The notes: generated by a model not told the origin, from the letters alone. A stretch of DNA of 37,197 nt from Gemmatimonadota bacterium (GCA_011390645.1 JAABRY010000022.1:1-37197); one strand, 5' to 3'; positions 1 to 8,972 are shown, counted from the stretch's first letter. Numbers and translations are program-made.

Positions 1-1
1 G

Positions 2-592
2 ATCGGGTTGCCGATCGCCGCCATCGCCTGGGCGGCGATGCCGCATCAGGCCAACGGCACCGGGCGACAGACCCGGGTGCTGCTCGCGCTGGTGCCGGTG
101 CTGGTGATGATCGTTGTCGGGCAGGTGGTGGGCAACGCCTGGCCTGCCGACGGCGGACTCGGGTGGCACGGCGGACTCGATCGCAGCATCGCCGCGGCCG
201 GTACGATTGTCGGTGATCAACTCGCGCCCGGCATCACGTCGCCCGCCGTGCGGTTCTTCACGATCGCCGACCTGTCACTCCTCCTGATTGCGTTGATCGT
301 GATGGCGTGGCGACGGCACGCGCGCCTGGCAGCACCGGATGCGCCGGCGCGCCGGTGGTATCGCGCCGCAGGCACGCTGGCGGCGGCGATCACCATTGGT
401 CTCGCAACGCGCCATCTCCTCGTGCGTGACACCCCTGTGCCTGATGTCACCGCGATCCTTCCACTCGCCGTCCTCGGCCTGCTCGCGACCGTCGTGAGTG
501 TCGCCTCCTACTGGCGCAGCTGGCCGCGCTGGGGCAAGGCGATCGCGGTGGTGATCATGCTTGGGTGGTTGCAGGCGGCCGTGCGGGCGTAG
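2..592 (+). CDS. Multi-pass membrane protein, 5'-truncated by the window edge
   Basis: The reading frame is open to the left edge, so the true start lies outside; a TTG at 8 is only the first start-like codon in view. About 194 residues are visible. They contain roughly four hydrophobic segments (near residues 22-42, 84-100, 120-137 and 150-166, then a short one at the C-terminus) separated by Arg-rich loops, as expected for an inner-membrane protein with positive-inside loops. It ends with TAG 11 bases before the next gene. I do not recognise a family and no catalytic motif is visible. It could be the C-terminal part of a longer transporter-like or sensor-like membrane protein. Confidence 0.6.
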   Translation: MGLPIAAIAWAAMPHQANGTGRQTRVLLALVPVLVMIVVGQVVGNAWPADGGLGWHGGLDRSIAAAGTIVGDQLAPGITSPAVRFFTIADLSLLLIALIVMAWRRHARLAAPDAPARRWYRAAGTLAAAITIGLATRHLLVRDTPVPDVTAILPLAVLGLLATVVSVASYWRSWPRWGKAIAVVIMLGWLQAAVRA

Positions 593-603
593 AGTTTCCA
601 AAC

Positions 604-1098
604 ATGTCCTCTCTCACCATTCGCCTCGCCACCATCACTGACGTCCCGCTGATCCTGCACTTCATTCGCGGTCTCGCCGAGTACGAGCGGCTGCCCGACG
701 CCGTCGTCGCCACCGAGGCGCTGCTCGCCGAGCAACTCTTTGGTGAGCGTCCCGGGGCCGAGGTGTTGATTGCGGAATGGGATGGTGCACCAGCGGGCTT
801 TGCCCTCTTCTGCCACAACTTCTCGACTTTCCTCGGCCGTCGCGGGCTCTGGCTCGAGGATCTCTTCGTGGAACCGGCGCACCGCGGGCGAGGGATCGGG
901 AAGGCGCTCCTCGCGCGTCTCGCCGCGATTGCAGTCGAGCGGGACTGCGGGCGACTCGAATGGTCGGTGCTCGACTGGAACACCGATGCGATCGGATTCT
1001 ATCGCTCCCTCGGCGCGGTCGCCATGGACGAGTGGACCACCTTCCGGGTCACAGGTGCGGACCTGGCGATACTAGCGCGTGGGGTAAAGGAGGAGTAA
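604..1098 (+). CDS. GNAT family N-acetyltransferase
   Basis: A 164-residue single-domain acyltransferase expected to move an acetyl group from acetyl-CoA to an amine. The acetyl-CoA pyrophosphate-binding motif A is clear at residues 94-103 (RGRGIGKALL), preceded by the beta-4 strand WLEDLFVEP. N126 and Y133, in the NTDAIGFYRSLG segment, are at the usual places for cofactor contact and the general-acid Tyr. The whole layout is like diamine (SSAT-type) acetyltransferases, but the substrate cannot be read from sequence. I chose ATG 604 because the RLATITDV strand follows at once; an upstream GTG at 565 would overlap the preceding gene. It may be co-transcribed with that gene. Confidence 0.9.
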   Translation: MSSLTIRLATITDVPLILHFIRGLAEYERLPDAVVATEALLAEQLFGERPGAEVLIAEWDGAPAGFALFCHNFSTFLGRRGLWLEDLFVEPAHRGRGIGKALLARLAAIAVERDCGRLEWSVLDWNTDAIGFYRSLGAVAMDEWTTFRVTGADLAILARGVKEE

Positions 1099-1125
1099 CC
1101 TCCGTGTAAGCAGTTCTGGCTGCTT
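1089..1125 (+). terminator. Two short hairpins at the end of the GNAT gene
   Basis: GGAGG (1089-1093) and CCTCC (1099-1103) pair across the TAA stop. Immediately after, AAGCAG (1108-1113) and CTGCTT (1120-1125) form a second small stem with a 6-base loop. There is no U-tract (a run of eight C follows), so as an intrinsic terminator this is weak. Confidence 0.3.
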
Positions 1126-1181
1126 CGTCCCCCCCCGCAGTGTTGCCGTCTCTTGGCTCTCCCCACCTCGGAGTGTCCCGC

Positions 1182-2747
1182 ATGGCCAGCCTGCACGCCG
1201 ACGACCTCCGCCTCCGGGCGGCGGTCGAGTCCTCCCCGAATGGCCTGCTCGTCATTGATCGTGACGGCAGCATCGTGCTCGTCAACCGCGAAATCGAACG
1301 CCTCTTCGGCTACTCCCGTGAGGAATTGCTCGGCAGCTCGGTGGAGCGGCTCATCCCGGCCTCCTTCCGAGCGCACCATCCGGGCTTCCGCGCCAACTTC
1401 TTCACGCAGCCGCAAGCGAGATCGATGGGGGCAGGGCGCGATCTCTTCGGGGTGCGGAAGGATGGCACCGAGGTGCCCGTCGAGATCGGGCTCACGCCGG
1501 TGGAGACCGAGGAGGGGCTCTACGTCGTCAGCGCGATCGTCGATATCTCCGAGCGCAAGCGCGCGGAGCGCGATCAGCAGCGACTCGAGGCGGAGCTGCG
1601 GCAATCCCAGAAGCTCGAGGCCGTCGGTCGGCTTGCTGGTGGCATCGCGCACGACTTCAACAACATCCTCGCGATGATTGTGGGCTTTGCCGAACTCGCG
1701 CGTGAGGGGGTTGGGCGAGTCTCCCCGACCGCCATGGCCGCTGATCTGGACCAGATTCTGGCGGCCTCCGCGCGTGGGCGTGAAGTCGTGCAACAGCTCC
1801 TGCGCTTCTCCCGTCCGCAGAAGGTGGACGTACGTCCCATCGAGCTGGACGCGGTGTTGCGGGAGGCAGCGAGCCTGCTCAAGGCCGCCGTGCCGCCCGG
1901 CGTGGCCATTCGGGTGCGGCCGCCGATCGATGCCACTCTCTCGGCTCTCGGTGATCCGACCTCGGTGCATCAAGTCGTGATGAATCTGGCAACCAATGCT
2001 TCGCACGCGATGCCCGATGGCGGGACGATCGAGATCGGCTTCGACCGGTTCTACGCACGGGACTCCTTCGTGCGCGGACACCCGGAAATTGCCGAGGGCG
2101 AGTATGCTCGCGTCTTCGTGCGTGACACCGGACTTGGTATGCCCGAGGACGTGCGGGAGCGGGCCTTCGAGCCATTCTTCACGACCAAGGCCGTCGGGGC
2201 CGGCACGGGGCTCGGGCTGTCGATGGTCCGCGGGATCATCCGTGACCATGGCGGCACCGTCTGGCTCGAGAGCGAACCGGGACAGGGCACGACAGTGCAC
2301 TGCCTCCTGCGCCTCAGCGCACATGCCGCCGACACGACGATCGCGGCCGCACCAGACCTGCCTCGTGGCCGACGGGAACGGATTCTCCTGGTGGACGACG
2401 AGCCCGGCCTGACCGAGGTCACCAAGCGTCGCTTGGAGGCCCTCGGATATGAGGTGGTCGCGATGAATGATCCGGTCGTCGCGCTCTGCGCGGTGGAGCA
2501 TGATCCCAGTCAATTCGACCTGCTGGTGACCGATTACGCGATGCCCGTCATGACCGGGATGCAGTTGGCGCATCACGTCACCGCATTGCGTGCAGACCTG
2601 CCCGTGATGCTCCTGACTGGATATCTGGAAGACTTTCCACCAGATGAACTGGAAACCGCCGGCATTCGCCGGGTCCACGTGAAGCCGGTCAATGGGGCAC
2701 TGATGGCGCAGTCGGTGCGCGAGATGCTTGAGTCCGCTGCGCCGTGA
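1182..2747 (+). CDS. Soluble PAS hybrid sensor histidine kinase with C-terminal receiver
   Basis: 521 residues from ATG 1182 (a GTG at 1140 would add 14 residues of unlikely sequence). Order: PAS sensor (about 10-125, ending in the DISERKRAE linker), a short coiled coil, HisKA with phospho-acceptor H157 in GGIAHDFNN, HATPase_c with N-box (268-272), G1 box DTGLGM (315-320) and G2 box GTGLGLS (341-347), then a receiver domain. The receiver has acidic pocket D405/D406, phospho-acceptor D451 (VTDYAMP), T479 and K501. No transmembrane segment, so it should sense a cytosolic signal. There is no separate DNA-binding regulator nearby; phosphate probably goes to the fused receiver and then to an unlinked partner. 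Same architecture as the membrane kinase at 12737-15292. Confidence 0.92.
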   Translation: MASLHADDLRLRAAVESSPNGLLVIDRDGSIVLVNREIERLFGYSREELLGSSVERLIPASFRAHHPGFRANFFTQPQARSMGAGRDLFGVRKDGTEVPVEIGLTPVETEEGLYVVSAIVDISERKRAERDQQRLEAELRQSQKLEAVGRLAGGIAHDFNNILAMIVGFAELAREGVGRVSPTAMAADLDQILAASARGREVVQQLLRFSRPQKVDVRPIELDAVLREAASLLKAAVPPGVAIRVRPPIDATLSALGDPTSVHQVVMNLATNASHAMPDGGTIEIGFDRFYARDSFVRGHPEIAEGEYARVFVRDTGLGMPEDVRERAFEPFFTTKAVGAGTGLGLSMVRGIIRDHGGTVWLESEPGQGTTVHCLLRLSAHAADTTIAAAPDLPRGRRERILLVDDEPGLTEVTKRRLEALGYEVVAMNDPVVALCAVEHDPSQFDLLVTDYAMPVMTGMQLAHHVTALRADLPVMLLTGYLEDFPPDELETAGIRRVHVKPVNGALMAQSVREMLESAAP

Positions 2748-2784
2748 CCTGACGACGCCGGTGGCGCCAGCGTTCGGATCGGCG

Positions 2785-2790
2785 TAGAAT
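2785..2790 (+). promoter_or_regulatory. Possible -10 element for the lipoprotein-oxidase run
   Basis: TAGAAT matches five of six positions of TATAAT and lies 20 bases before ATG 2811, between the kinase stop and the lipoprotein gene. No convincing -35 is seen at 16-18 bases upstream, so this is tentative. Confidence 0.22.
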
Positions 2791-2810
2791 GCGTGGAGGG
2801 GAGTCCTCCA

Positions 2811-4256
2811 ATGCGCTACCGCCTGCCGACCTATCTGACTGCCATTTGCGTGTTTGCTGCGTGCTCCACGACCGAACCCACGCTCGACGGGTTGGTGGTG
2901 GTGTCTGTTGTCACGCAGGGCGTGGACCTCCCGACGGATCCCTATCGGGTTGCCGTGGATAGCGCATCGGCTCGGACGATCGCGGCGAACAGCATCACCA
3001 ATCTGTCGGCTGTCGCGCCGGGCCAACGGACGATCATCCTCACCAGCCTCCCCCGGAACTGCGTTGAGGCCAGCGGTGGCACACGCACCATCGAGATTCC
3101 CGAGGGCGGGCAGGCGCGGGTGTCATTCTCGGTTACTTGCACGGCGGCTACGGCAAACCTGACCGTACAGGTGGATCCCATCGGCACACCCACGCCGGGG
3201 GTCGCGTACATCTTTACCTTGGATGATGGGCAGGTCCTGACCATCCCCCCCGGTCAGTCAGCGACCGCGCAGGTGGGGCACATCGGTGCCCGGTACATCG
3301 GTCTCACCAACCTTCCGCGCAATTGCCATGGACCGGCTTCGGTCGGGCCGATTCGGCTGACGCCCAATGCGGATACGACCGTCACTGTGGCCGTCACGTG
3401 TCAGCTCTTCGAAAGCGGGATCGTGTACGCGCGCATTCGGTCGGGTGATTGGGCCCACCGGCTGTACCGAGCGCAGCCCGACGGCAGCAATGAGGTGTTG
3501 CTCGGCAATGCCTGGGCGCATCACTACAACCCGACCATTTCTCCCAGCGGCGACCTCATCGCGTTCACCACCGTGCGTTACGGTCTGAACGGGCAGGCAC
3601 TGGCCACGCTCACCCCCGATGGCGTGCGGGAGCGGATTCTCGCGGGTGGCAGCGGACTGCCGGGGTATCGACGTGTCTCCGATCCGGCATGGTCGCCAGA
3701 TGGGCAGCGTGTGGTCGCCGTGGCCGGCCGTGACGGTGAGTTGGATCGCTACGTGATCTTCGATGTCGCCACCGGGGCCGCGACCGCCCTGGAGTGGGAG
3801 TCCCGTGGTGTCATGGATTGGGATCGCGTCTCGGGGCGGATCGCCCTGATGCGCACGTGGTACGGTATCAGCCAGGTGTGGTTGATGGATCCCGATGGCA
3901 CCAACGGGCGCTGGCTCGTTCCACCGTTCTCGAGTCCCTTCCATGACCGCGCTGTCGCGTGGTCACCGGATGGGCAGACGGTCGCAGTGCTGCGAAGTGG
4001 AGAGCAGGGAGGCCTTGCCTCTCGATTGGACCTCATTGCCGTCTCCACTGGTGAGACGCGCACGCTCATCGGCTCTGCGCCCTTTCTGGCAGAACGCCCC
4101 GCGTGGTCACCGGATGGCACGCGGTTGCTCGCGACGATCTATACCCCCGGATTTGAGAGCGTGCAGGTCGAGGAAATCGATGTGGTGAGCGGCACCCGAA
4201 AGGTCCTCGTCCCCGGGACCCCTGGCAGTCCCGCACGGTCCCCCGCGTGGCGATGA
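2811..4256 (+). CDS. Lipoprotein with TolB-like beta-propeller repeats
   Basis: 481 residues, starting at ATG 2811 behind a GGAG-type ribosome site; a GTG at 2793 is in frame but would put charged residues before the signal peptide. The N-terminus is a lipoprotein signal with lipobox VFAAC, so the mature protein should be lipid-anchored outside the inner membrane. Residues of about 20-200 hold two similar Ig-like modules, each with the phrase LPRNC and ending in SVTC or AVTC (LTSLPRNC and LTNLPRNC), suggesting an internal duplication with a conserved disulfide. The C-terminal half has several PD40/WD40-type blades with AWSPDGQ or ISPSGD motifs, as in TolB. The stop overlaps the start of the multicopper oxidase by 4 bases, so the two are translationally coupled. 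The role is likely binding or scaffolding; no enzyme motif is visible. Confidence 0.85.
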   Translation: MRYRLPTYLTAICVFAACSTTEPTLDGLVVVSVVTQGVDLPTDPYRVAVDSASARTIAANSITNLSAVAPGQRTIILTSLPRNCVEASGGTRTIEIPEGGQARVSFSVTCTAATANLTVQVDPIGTPTPGVAYIFTLDDGQVLTIPPGQSATAQVGHIGARYIGLTNLPRNCHGPASVGPIRLTPNADTTVTVAVTCQLFESGIVYARIRSGDWAHRLYRAQPDGSNEVLLGNAWAHHYNPTISPSGDLIAFTTVRYGLNGQALATLTPDGVRERILAGGSGLPGYRRVSDPAWSPDGQRVVAVAGRDGELDRYVIFDVATGAATALEWESRGVMDWDRVSGRIALMRTWYGISQVWLMDPDGTNGRWLVPPFSSPFHDRAVAWSPDGQTVAVLRSGEQGGLASRLDLIAVSTGETRTLIGSAPFLAERPAWSPDGTRLLATIYTPGFESVQVEEIDVVSGTRKVLVPGTPGSPARSPAWR

Positions 4257-6430
4257 CGCGCGCGTGGTTGGGAATCTCCGCGTTCCTCATGATGTGCACA
4301 TCCCCCCCCCTCGCCGCGCAGGGGGATCCGTGTGTGCCTGGCGGCCTGCACCGGCCCTCCGACGACCTGTATTGCCTCTACCTCGTGGCGGCTCCGCGCG
4401 CACCGGCGGGGGTGAGCGGGCACGTCATCCTCGACATCGCGCCCGGGCCATTCACCGTGGCCGTCACGCGCGACGGTATCCATCGCTACCGCCCACGGTT
4501 GGTGCTGGCGGGTCTGCCCGCTCCCCGGGATGTCGCTCCCGAGGCGACGGCGTATGTCGCCTGGGCCACCACCCCGCGCTACGGCGAGTGGGTCCGGCTC
4601 GGCGCGGTGACGAACGGCACGACGACGCTCGCCGAGATCGCCTTCAATCAGTTCATCGTCGTCATCACTGCTGAGGCAGATGCGGAGACCACCGAGCGGA
4701 ATGGTCCTGTGGTGTTGCGCGGTGGCTCACCGAGCACGCGCATGCAGCCGCCGGACTTCATGGAGTTTGCCACCGGCGTGATCGGGATGACGGCCGACGA
4801 ATTGGCCGCACAGGGTGAGCATGCCGGGCACCAGATGCATCAGGCAACGCCGTCCGCAGACAGTGCCGTGCGCTGGACCACCGTCCCGATGCCAGAGGGC
4901 TTCGCGATGCTCCCGGCGGAGATGGCACTGCGGCCGGGCGTTGGCGCGCAATTGCCGCGCGCCACGGCCACCACGCCGATGGCCCGCCGTGCAGAGGTGG
5001 TGCGCCTCGCCGATGGCGACACCCTGACGCTCCGGGCTGGTGTCGTGCGCAAGCGTATCCATGGCCGCGAGCACGTGATGCTCGGCTTCAACGGTCAGAT
5101 CCCCGGGCCGGTGCTGCAGGTGGAGCGTGGCACCAGCGTGACGGTGCACTTCGTGAACGAGCTCGACCAGCCCTCCAGCGTGCACTGGCACGGCCTGCGG
5201 CAGGACTGGACGATGGATGGCGCCCCGCCGCTCTCGCAGGACCCCGTCCCACCCGGCGCGACCTTCACCTACACGCTGAAGTTCCCCGACGCAGGTCTCT
5301 ACTGGTATCACCCGCACGTGCGTGAAGAGATGCAGCAGGACCTCGGGCTCTCAGGGAACATCATGGTGCGCGGCATGTCAGGATTGCCGAACATTGGCGG
5401 AGAAGAGCTGTTGCTGCTCGACGATATCCTGATTGGTGACGACGGCCTGGTGCCGTTCGGCCTGGAGCATCCGACGCACGCGCTGATGGGGCGCTTCGGC
5501 AACGTCATCCTGGTCAACGGCGAACCGCGCTGGCATGACACCACGTCGGGGGGAGCGAATATCCGCCTCTGGTTCACCAACGCCGCGAACACCCGCACCT
5601 TCAACGTGGTGGCCAGCAACGCGATCATGCTGTTGGTGGCTGCCGACATGGGGCCCTACGCCGTGCCGATCGAGGTCGAGAGCGTGGTGATCGCACCCGC
5701 GGAACGCTACGCGGTGGACATCTTCCCCGATGGCACGGGCGACGTGGTGATCGCCAACCAGGTGCAGGCGCTTGACCATCTCTACGGGCAGTTCGTTGCT
5801 CAGGTAGATACGCTCGGCGTGATCTCCGTCCCACGTCGGACGAACCTGGTTCAGCTCTATATGCACCCAGCCGAGACGAGAGGCGACTTGCCGGATGCAA
5901 GTGCAGGCATTTCCCCCTCACCCCTCACCTCTCGCCCCGACCATGTGTTTGAATTTGGTTTACGCCCGCGCGACCTCCCCTTCACGACGTCACGCATGAT
6001 GCTGCTCGATTCCGCCTATTTCCATCCGGTCGAGTGGAGCGGCACGATGCCGATGATGAACTGGGCCACCACCGCCGCGCAGGCGGAGTGGTTCGTGCGC
6101 GACGCCCTGACCGGCCTCGAGAACGAGGCGGCGTCCTTCACGGTGAAGCGCGGCGAGGTGCGAACGATGCGCCTGGTGAACCCGCGCAACTCGTTGCACG
6201 CCATGCAGCACCCGGTCCACATCCATGGGCAGCGGTTCGTGGTGATGGCCGTCAACGGGGTGCCGACCGACCCCGCGCACCGGGCCTGGAAGGACACTGT
6301 CCTCCTCCCGGCGGGCGGAACGGTGGATCTTGTGGTAGAGTTCAGCAATCCCGGACATTGGATGTTGCATTGTCACATCGCCGAGCACGTCGAGAGCGGG
6401 ATGATGACCCATTTCACGGTGGAGGAATGA
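4253..6430 (+). CDS. Secreted multicopper oxidase with an extra N-terminal domain
   Basis: 725 residues. ATG 4253 overlaps the previous stop (ATGA). A signal peptide ending near SPPLAAQ directs export. Residues of about 25-190 form a domain not found in minimal laccases, followed by a His/Met-containing linker. The cupredoxin part has all four copper-ligand motifs: HWHG near residue 310, WYHPH near 351, HPVHIHG near 653 and HCHIAEH plus the axial Met (ESGM) near 705. These bind the type 1, 2 and 3 coppers that couple oxidation of a substrate to reduction of oxygen to water. Substrate is unknown (phenols, metals or a periplasmic partner are possible). A run of nine C (4302-4310) sits inside the signal peptide. 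Near residues 545-565 there is a short low-complexity insertion, SPSPLTS, that breaks the fold pattern. Confidence 0.93.
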   Translation: MTRAWLGISAFLMMCTSPPLAAQGDPCVPGGLHRPSDDLYCLYLVAAPRAPAGVSGHVILDIAPGPFTVAVTRDGIHRYRPRLVLAGLPAPRDVAPEATAYVAWATTPRYGEWVRLGAVTNGTTTLAEIAFNQFIVVITAEADAETTERNGPVVLRGGSPSTRMQPPDFMEFATGVIGMTADELAAQGEHAGHQMHQATPSADSAVRWTTVPMPEGFAMLPAEMALRPGVGAQLPRATATTPMARRAEVVRLADGDTLTLRAGVVRKRIHGREHVMLGFNGQIPGPVLQVERGTSVTVHFVNELDQPSSVHWHGLRQDWTMDGAPPLSQDPVPPGATFTYTLKFPDAGLYWYHPHVREEMQQDLGLSGNIMVRGMSGLPNIGGEELLLLDDILIGDDGLVPFGLEHPTHALMGRFGNVILVNGEPRWHDTTSGGANIRLWFTNAANTRTFNVVASNAIMLLVAADMGPYAVPIEVESVVIAPAERYAVDIFPDGTGDVVIANQVQALDHLYGQFVAQVDTLGVISVPRRTNLVQLYMHPAETRGDLPDASAGISPSPLTSRPDHVFEFGLRPRDLPFTTSRMMLLDSAYFHPVEWSGTMPMMNWATTAAQAEWFVRDALTGLENEAASFTVKRGEVRTMRLVNPRNSLHAMQHPVHIHGQRFVVMAVNGVPTDPAHRAWKDTVLLPAGGTVDLVVEFSNPGHWMLHCHIAEHVESGMMTHFTVEE

Positions 6431-7860
6431 TGCGTGGTTTCGTCCTGCTTGGTGCGGCCCTTCTGCTGGCCTCTCCCGCGTCGGCGCAGCGCGCCGATCA
6501 ATTGTCGCGCCAAGTGCGCCAGTATGTCAGCGTGGCCGAGCCGGTGGTGGCGCTCACCAACGCACTGGTCATCGACGGTACCGGGGCCGCGCCCAAGTCG
6601 GCGCAGACCATCATCTTGCGTGATGGCCGCATCGCCGCAGTCGGGCCCAGCGCCACGACCGCGATCCCGGCCGGGGCACGCACCATCGACCTCGCCGGAC
6701 ACACCGTGATCCCCGGGATCGTCGGGGTGCACAACCACCTCTTCTACACGGCACCGGGTGGGCGACGGGTCGCGGCGACCAACACCTCGACCCGACTCTA
6801 CCTCGCCTCCGGTGTCACCACCATTCGCACCACCGGCAGCAACGCACCCTATCAGGACATCAACGCGAAGGCCGCGATTGATCGGGGCGAGGCACCCGGG
6901 CCGCGCGTGCACATCACCACGCCATACTTCACGGGTGAGGGTGGCGGGTACATGGCCGAGATTCACACGCCGGAGCAGGCGCGCCGTTTCGTGAACTACT
7001 GGGGCGATGAAGGCGCCACCTGGCTCAAGGCCTACACCACGATTCGTGGCGACGAGCTGAAGGTGATCATCGAGGAAGCACACAAGCGTGGGATGAAGGT
7101 GACCGGGCACATCTGCTCGGTGTCATTCCGCGAGGCGGTCGCGATGGGGATCGACAACCTCGAGCACGGCCTTCCCACCGCCAGTGACTTCGCCCCCGGC
7201 AAGGCCAAGGACGATTGCCCCGCCAACATCCTCGCGACGGCGACGTCGGCGACCAACGCCAACCCCGGCGTGGATGCGTGGACCGGCACCATCAAGGCGA
7301 TGGTGGACAACAAGGTACCGATGACCAGCACGCTGGCCATCTACGAACTCATCTTCCCGGGCCGTCCGCCAGTGCAGGATCCGCGCGCGCTGGAGGCGAT
7401 GGCCCCCGAGGTGCGCGAGGCGTATCTCGCGCAGCGCAAGATGATCGACGAGAATCCCAATCCGGTGCTCACCGTGCCGATGCTGAAGAACGCCATGGCC
7501 TTCGAGAAGGCGTTCGCCGATGCCGGCGGCTTGCTCGCGGCGGGCGTGGACCCGACCGGAATTGGCGGTGCGCTGCCGGGCTATGGCGATCAGCGCAACT
7601 ATGAACTGCTCCTCGAGGCGGGCTTCACCCCTGTGCAGGTGGTGCAGATCATGACGCTCAACGGCGCCAAGGTGCTGGGCGTGGAGAAGGACCTCGGCAG
7701 CATCGAGGTGGGGAAGATTGCGGACCTCGCTGTGGTACGCGGCAACCTCACCACGGAGCCGATCGCCATCCGCAACACGACGCACGTCTTCAAGGACGGC
7801 GTCGGCTATGACCCGGCTCCGATCATCGCCTCCGTGAAGGGGCGCGTGGGGATCAACTGA
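6427..7860 (+). CDS. Secreted metal-dependent amidohydrolase (imidazolonepropionase-like)
   Basis: About 477 residues. ATG 6427 overlaps the oxidase stop; a second in-frame ATG at 6430 is equally possible and is better spaced from GGAGG at 6421-6425. A Sec signal peptide ends at ASAQ. The amidohydrolase TIM barrel is complete: HNH of the GVHNHLF motif near residue 100, a candidate carboxylated Lys in TWLKAYTT near 197, His in VTGHI near 227, His in LEHG near 244 and the catalytic Asp in AGVDPTG near 373. The flanking beta-sandwich is made by the ALVIDGTG and ADLAVVRGN strands. It should hydrolyse an amide or cyclic-amide bond in the periplasm, as many peptidase-like members do; substrate not deducible. 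Longer in-frame extension upstream is a shadow of the oxidase gene. Confidence 0.9.
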   Translation: MMRGFVLLGAALLLASPASAQRADQLSRQVRQYVSVAEPVVALTNALVIDGTGAAPKSAQTIILRDGRIAAVGPSATTAIPAGARTIDLAGHTVIPGIVGVHNHLFYTAPGGRRVAATNTSTRLYLASGVTTIRTTGSNAPYQDINAKAAIDRGEAPGPRVHITTPYFTGEGGGYMAEIHTPEQARRFVNYWGDEGATWLKAYTTIRGDELKVIIEEAHKRGMKVTGHICSVSFREAVAMGIDNLEHGLPTASDFAPGKAKDDCPANILATATSATNANPGVDAWTGTIKAMVDNKVPMTSTLAIYELIFPGRPPVQDPRALEAMAPEVREAYLAQRKMIDENPNPVLTVPMLKNAMAFEKAFADAGGLLAAGVDPTGIGGALPGYGDQRNYELLLEAGFTPVQVVQIMTLNGAKVLGVEKDLGSIEVGKIADLAVVRGNLTTEPIAIRNTTHVFKDGVGYDPAPIIASVKGRVGIN

Positions 7861-7919
7861 CCAACTCGCCCGTCTGGGACGACGCGCCGTGGGGTGGCCT
7901 CGCGCCGCTCCACGGCGCC

Positions 7920-8972
7920 GTGCATGCTGATGTCTGCGTTGTCGGGCTCGGCGGCTCCGGCTTGGCCGCCGTACACGAACTCCTCGACCTCGGACAGCGC
8001 GTGGTCGGCATCGATGCAGGTGTCGTTGCCGGCGGCGCGGCGGGTCGCAATGGCGGCTTTCTGCTCGCGGGCCCTGCAGATTTTCACCATGACGCCGTGC
8101 GCATCGTCGGTCGGGAACGGGCGACCGCGCTCTACCGTCGCACCCTCGATGAGTTGGCACGGATGCAAGCCGAGACCCCCGGGGCAATCCGCCGCGAAGG
8201 GTCGCTGCGCGTCGCGATGAGTGATGACGAGCGTGAGGACTGCAGGGCACAGCTCGATGCCATGCAGGCCGATGGCCTGCCCGCCGAGTGGTATTCGGGT
8301 CCGGAAGGTGAAGGACTGCGCATCCCGACCGATGGTGTCTTTCAACCGTTGCGACGCTGCCGCATGCTGGCGGAGCGGGCACGCGCGCGGGGGGCGATGC
8401 TCTTCGAGCAGACGCCAGCCGTGCAGATCAGCGGTACCGGCGTCGAGGCGCCGCTGGGTTCCATCAAGTGCGATGCGGTGATCGTCGCCGTCGATGGCCG
8501 ACTTGAGCAGGTGCTTCCGGAACTCGGTGGCCGCGTGCGTACCGCCCGATTGCAGATGCTCGCGACGGCACCGACGACGGAAGTGCAGACACGACACGCC
8601 GTCTATTCCCGGTATGGCTACGAGTACTGGCAGCAATTGCCCGATGGTGCAATCGCCCTCGGCGGGATGCGTGATCGTGCCGGGGAAGGGGAGTGGACCG
8701 ATGTCGCCGAGCCCGCCGAGCCGGTACAATCGATGTTGGAGGTGTATCTGCGCGAGGTGATCGGTGTCACTGCTCCGGTGACCCATCGCTGGGCGGGGGC
8801 GGTGGGCTATACCGAGGATGGTCTGCCGATCTTCGAGGAAGTGCGCCCACGGGTCTGGGCCCTCGGTGGCTATTCCGGCACGGGGAACGTGGTGGGCGCG
8901 ATCTGCGGACGAGCGGCGGCGCAGATGGTCGTCACCGGCCGTACCCCAGACGCCTGGTTCCTCGCGCGATGA
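7920..8972 (+). CDS. FAD-dependent oxidoreductase, DAO family
   Basis: 350 residues from GTG 7920, the first conventional start in frame. The FAD Rossmann motif is at the very N-terminus (VCVVGLGGSGLAAVHEL), with the DAO-family signatures GRNGGF and, near the C-terminus, GGYSGTGNVVGAICGRAAA. Members oxidise amino acids or amines with FAD, for example the gamma-glutamylputrescine oxidase type. The frame stays open upstream with sensible family-like sequence (VWDDAPWGGLAPL) back to a CTG at 7857 that would overlap the previous stop in the same 4-base geometry used by neighbouring genes, so the real start may be there. The stop overlaps yciH by 4 bases. Confidence 0.87.
   Translation: MHADVCVVGLGGSGLAAVHELLDLGQRVVGIDAGVVAGGAAGRNGGFLLAGPADFHHDAVRIVGRERATALYRRTLDELARMQAETPGAIRREGSLRVAMSDDEREDCRAQLDAMQADGLPAEWYSGPEGEGLRIPTDGVFQPLRRCRMLAERARARGAMLFEQTPAVQISGTGVEAPLGSIKCDAVIVAVDGRLEQVLPELGGRVRTARLQMLATAPTTEVQTRHAVYSRYGYEYWQQLPDGAIALGGMRDRAGEGEWTDVAEPAEPVQSMLEVYLREVIGVTAPVTHRWAGAVGYTEDGLPIFEEVRPRVWALGGYSGTGNVVGAICGRAAAQMVVTGRTPDAWFLAR

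Noticed and set aside
999-3026. 675-codon open frame on the minus strand
   Set aside because: It lies antisense to the GNAT end, the whole histidine kinase and the lipoprotein start, all with clear domain motifs. The product is His/Arg/Gly-rich low-complexity text without a fold, as expected for the antisense shadow of GC-rich codons.
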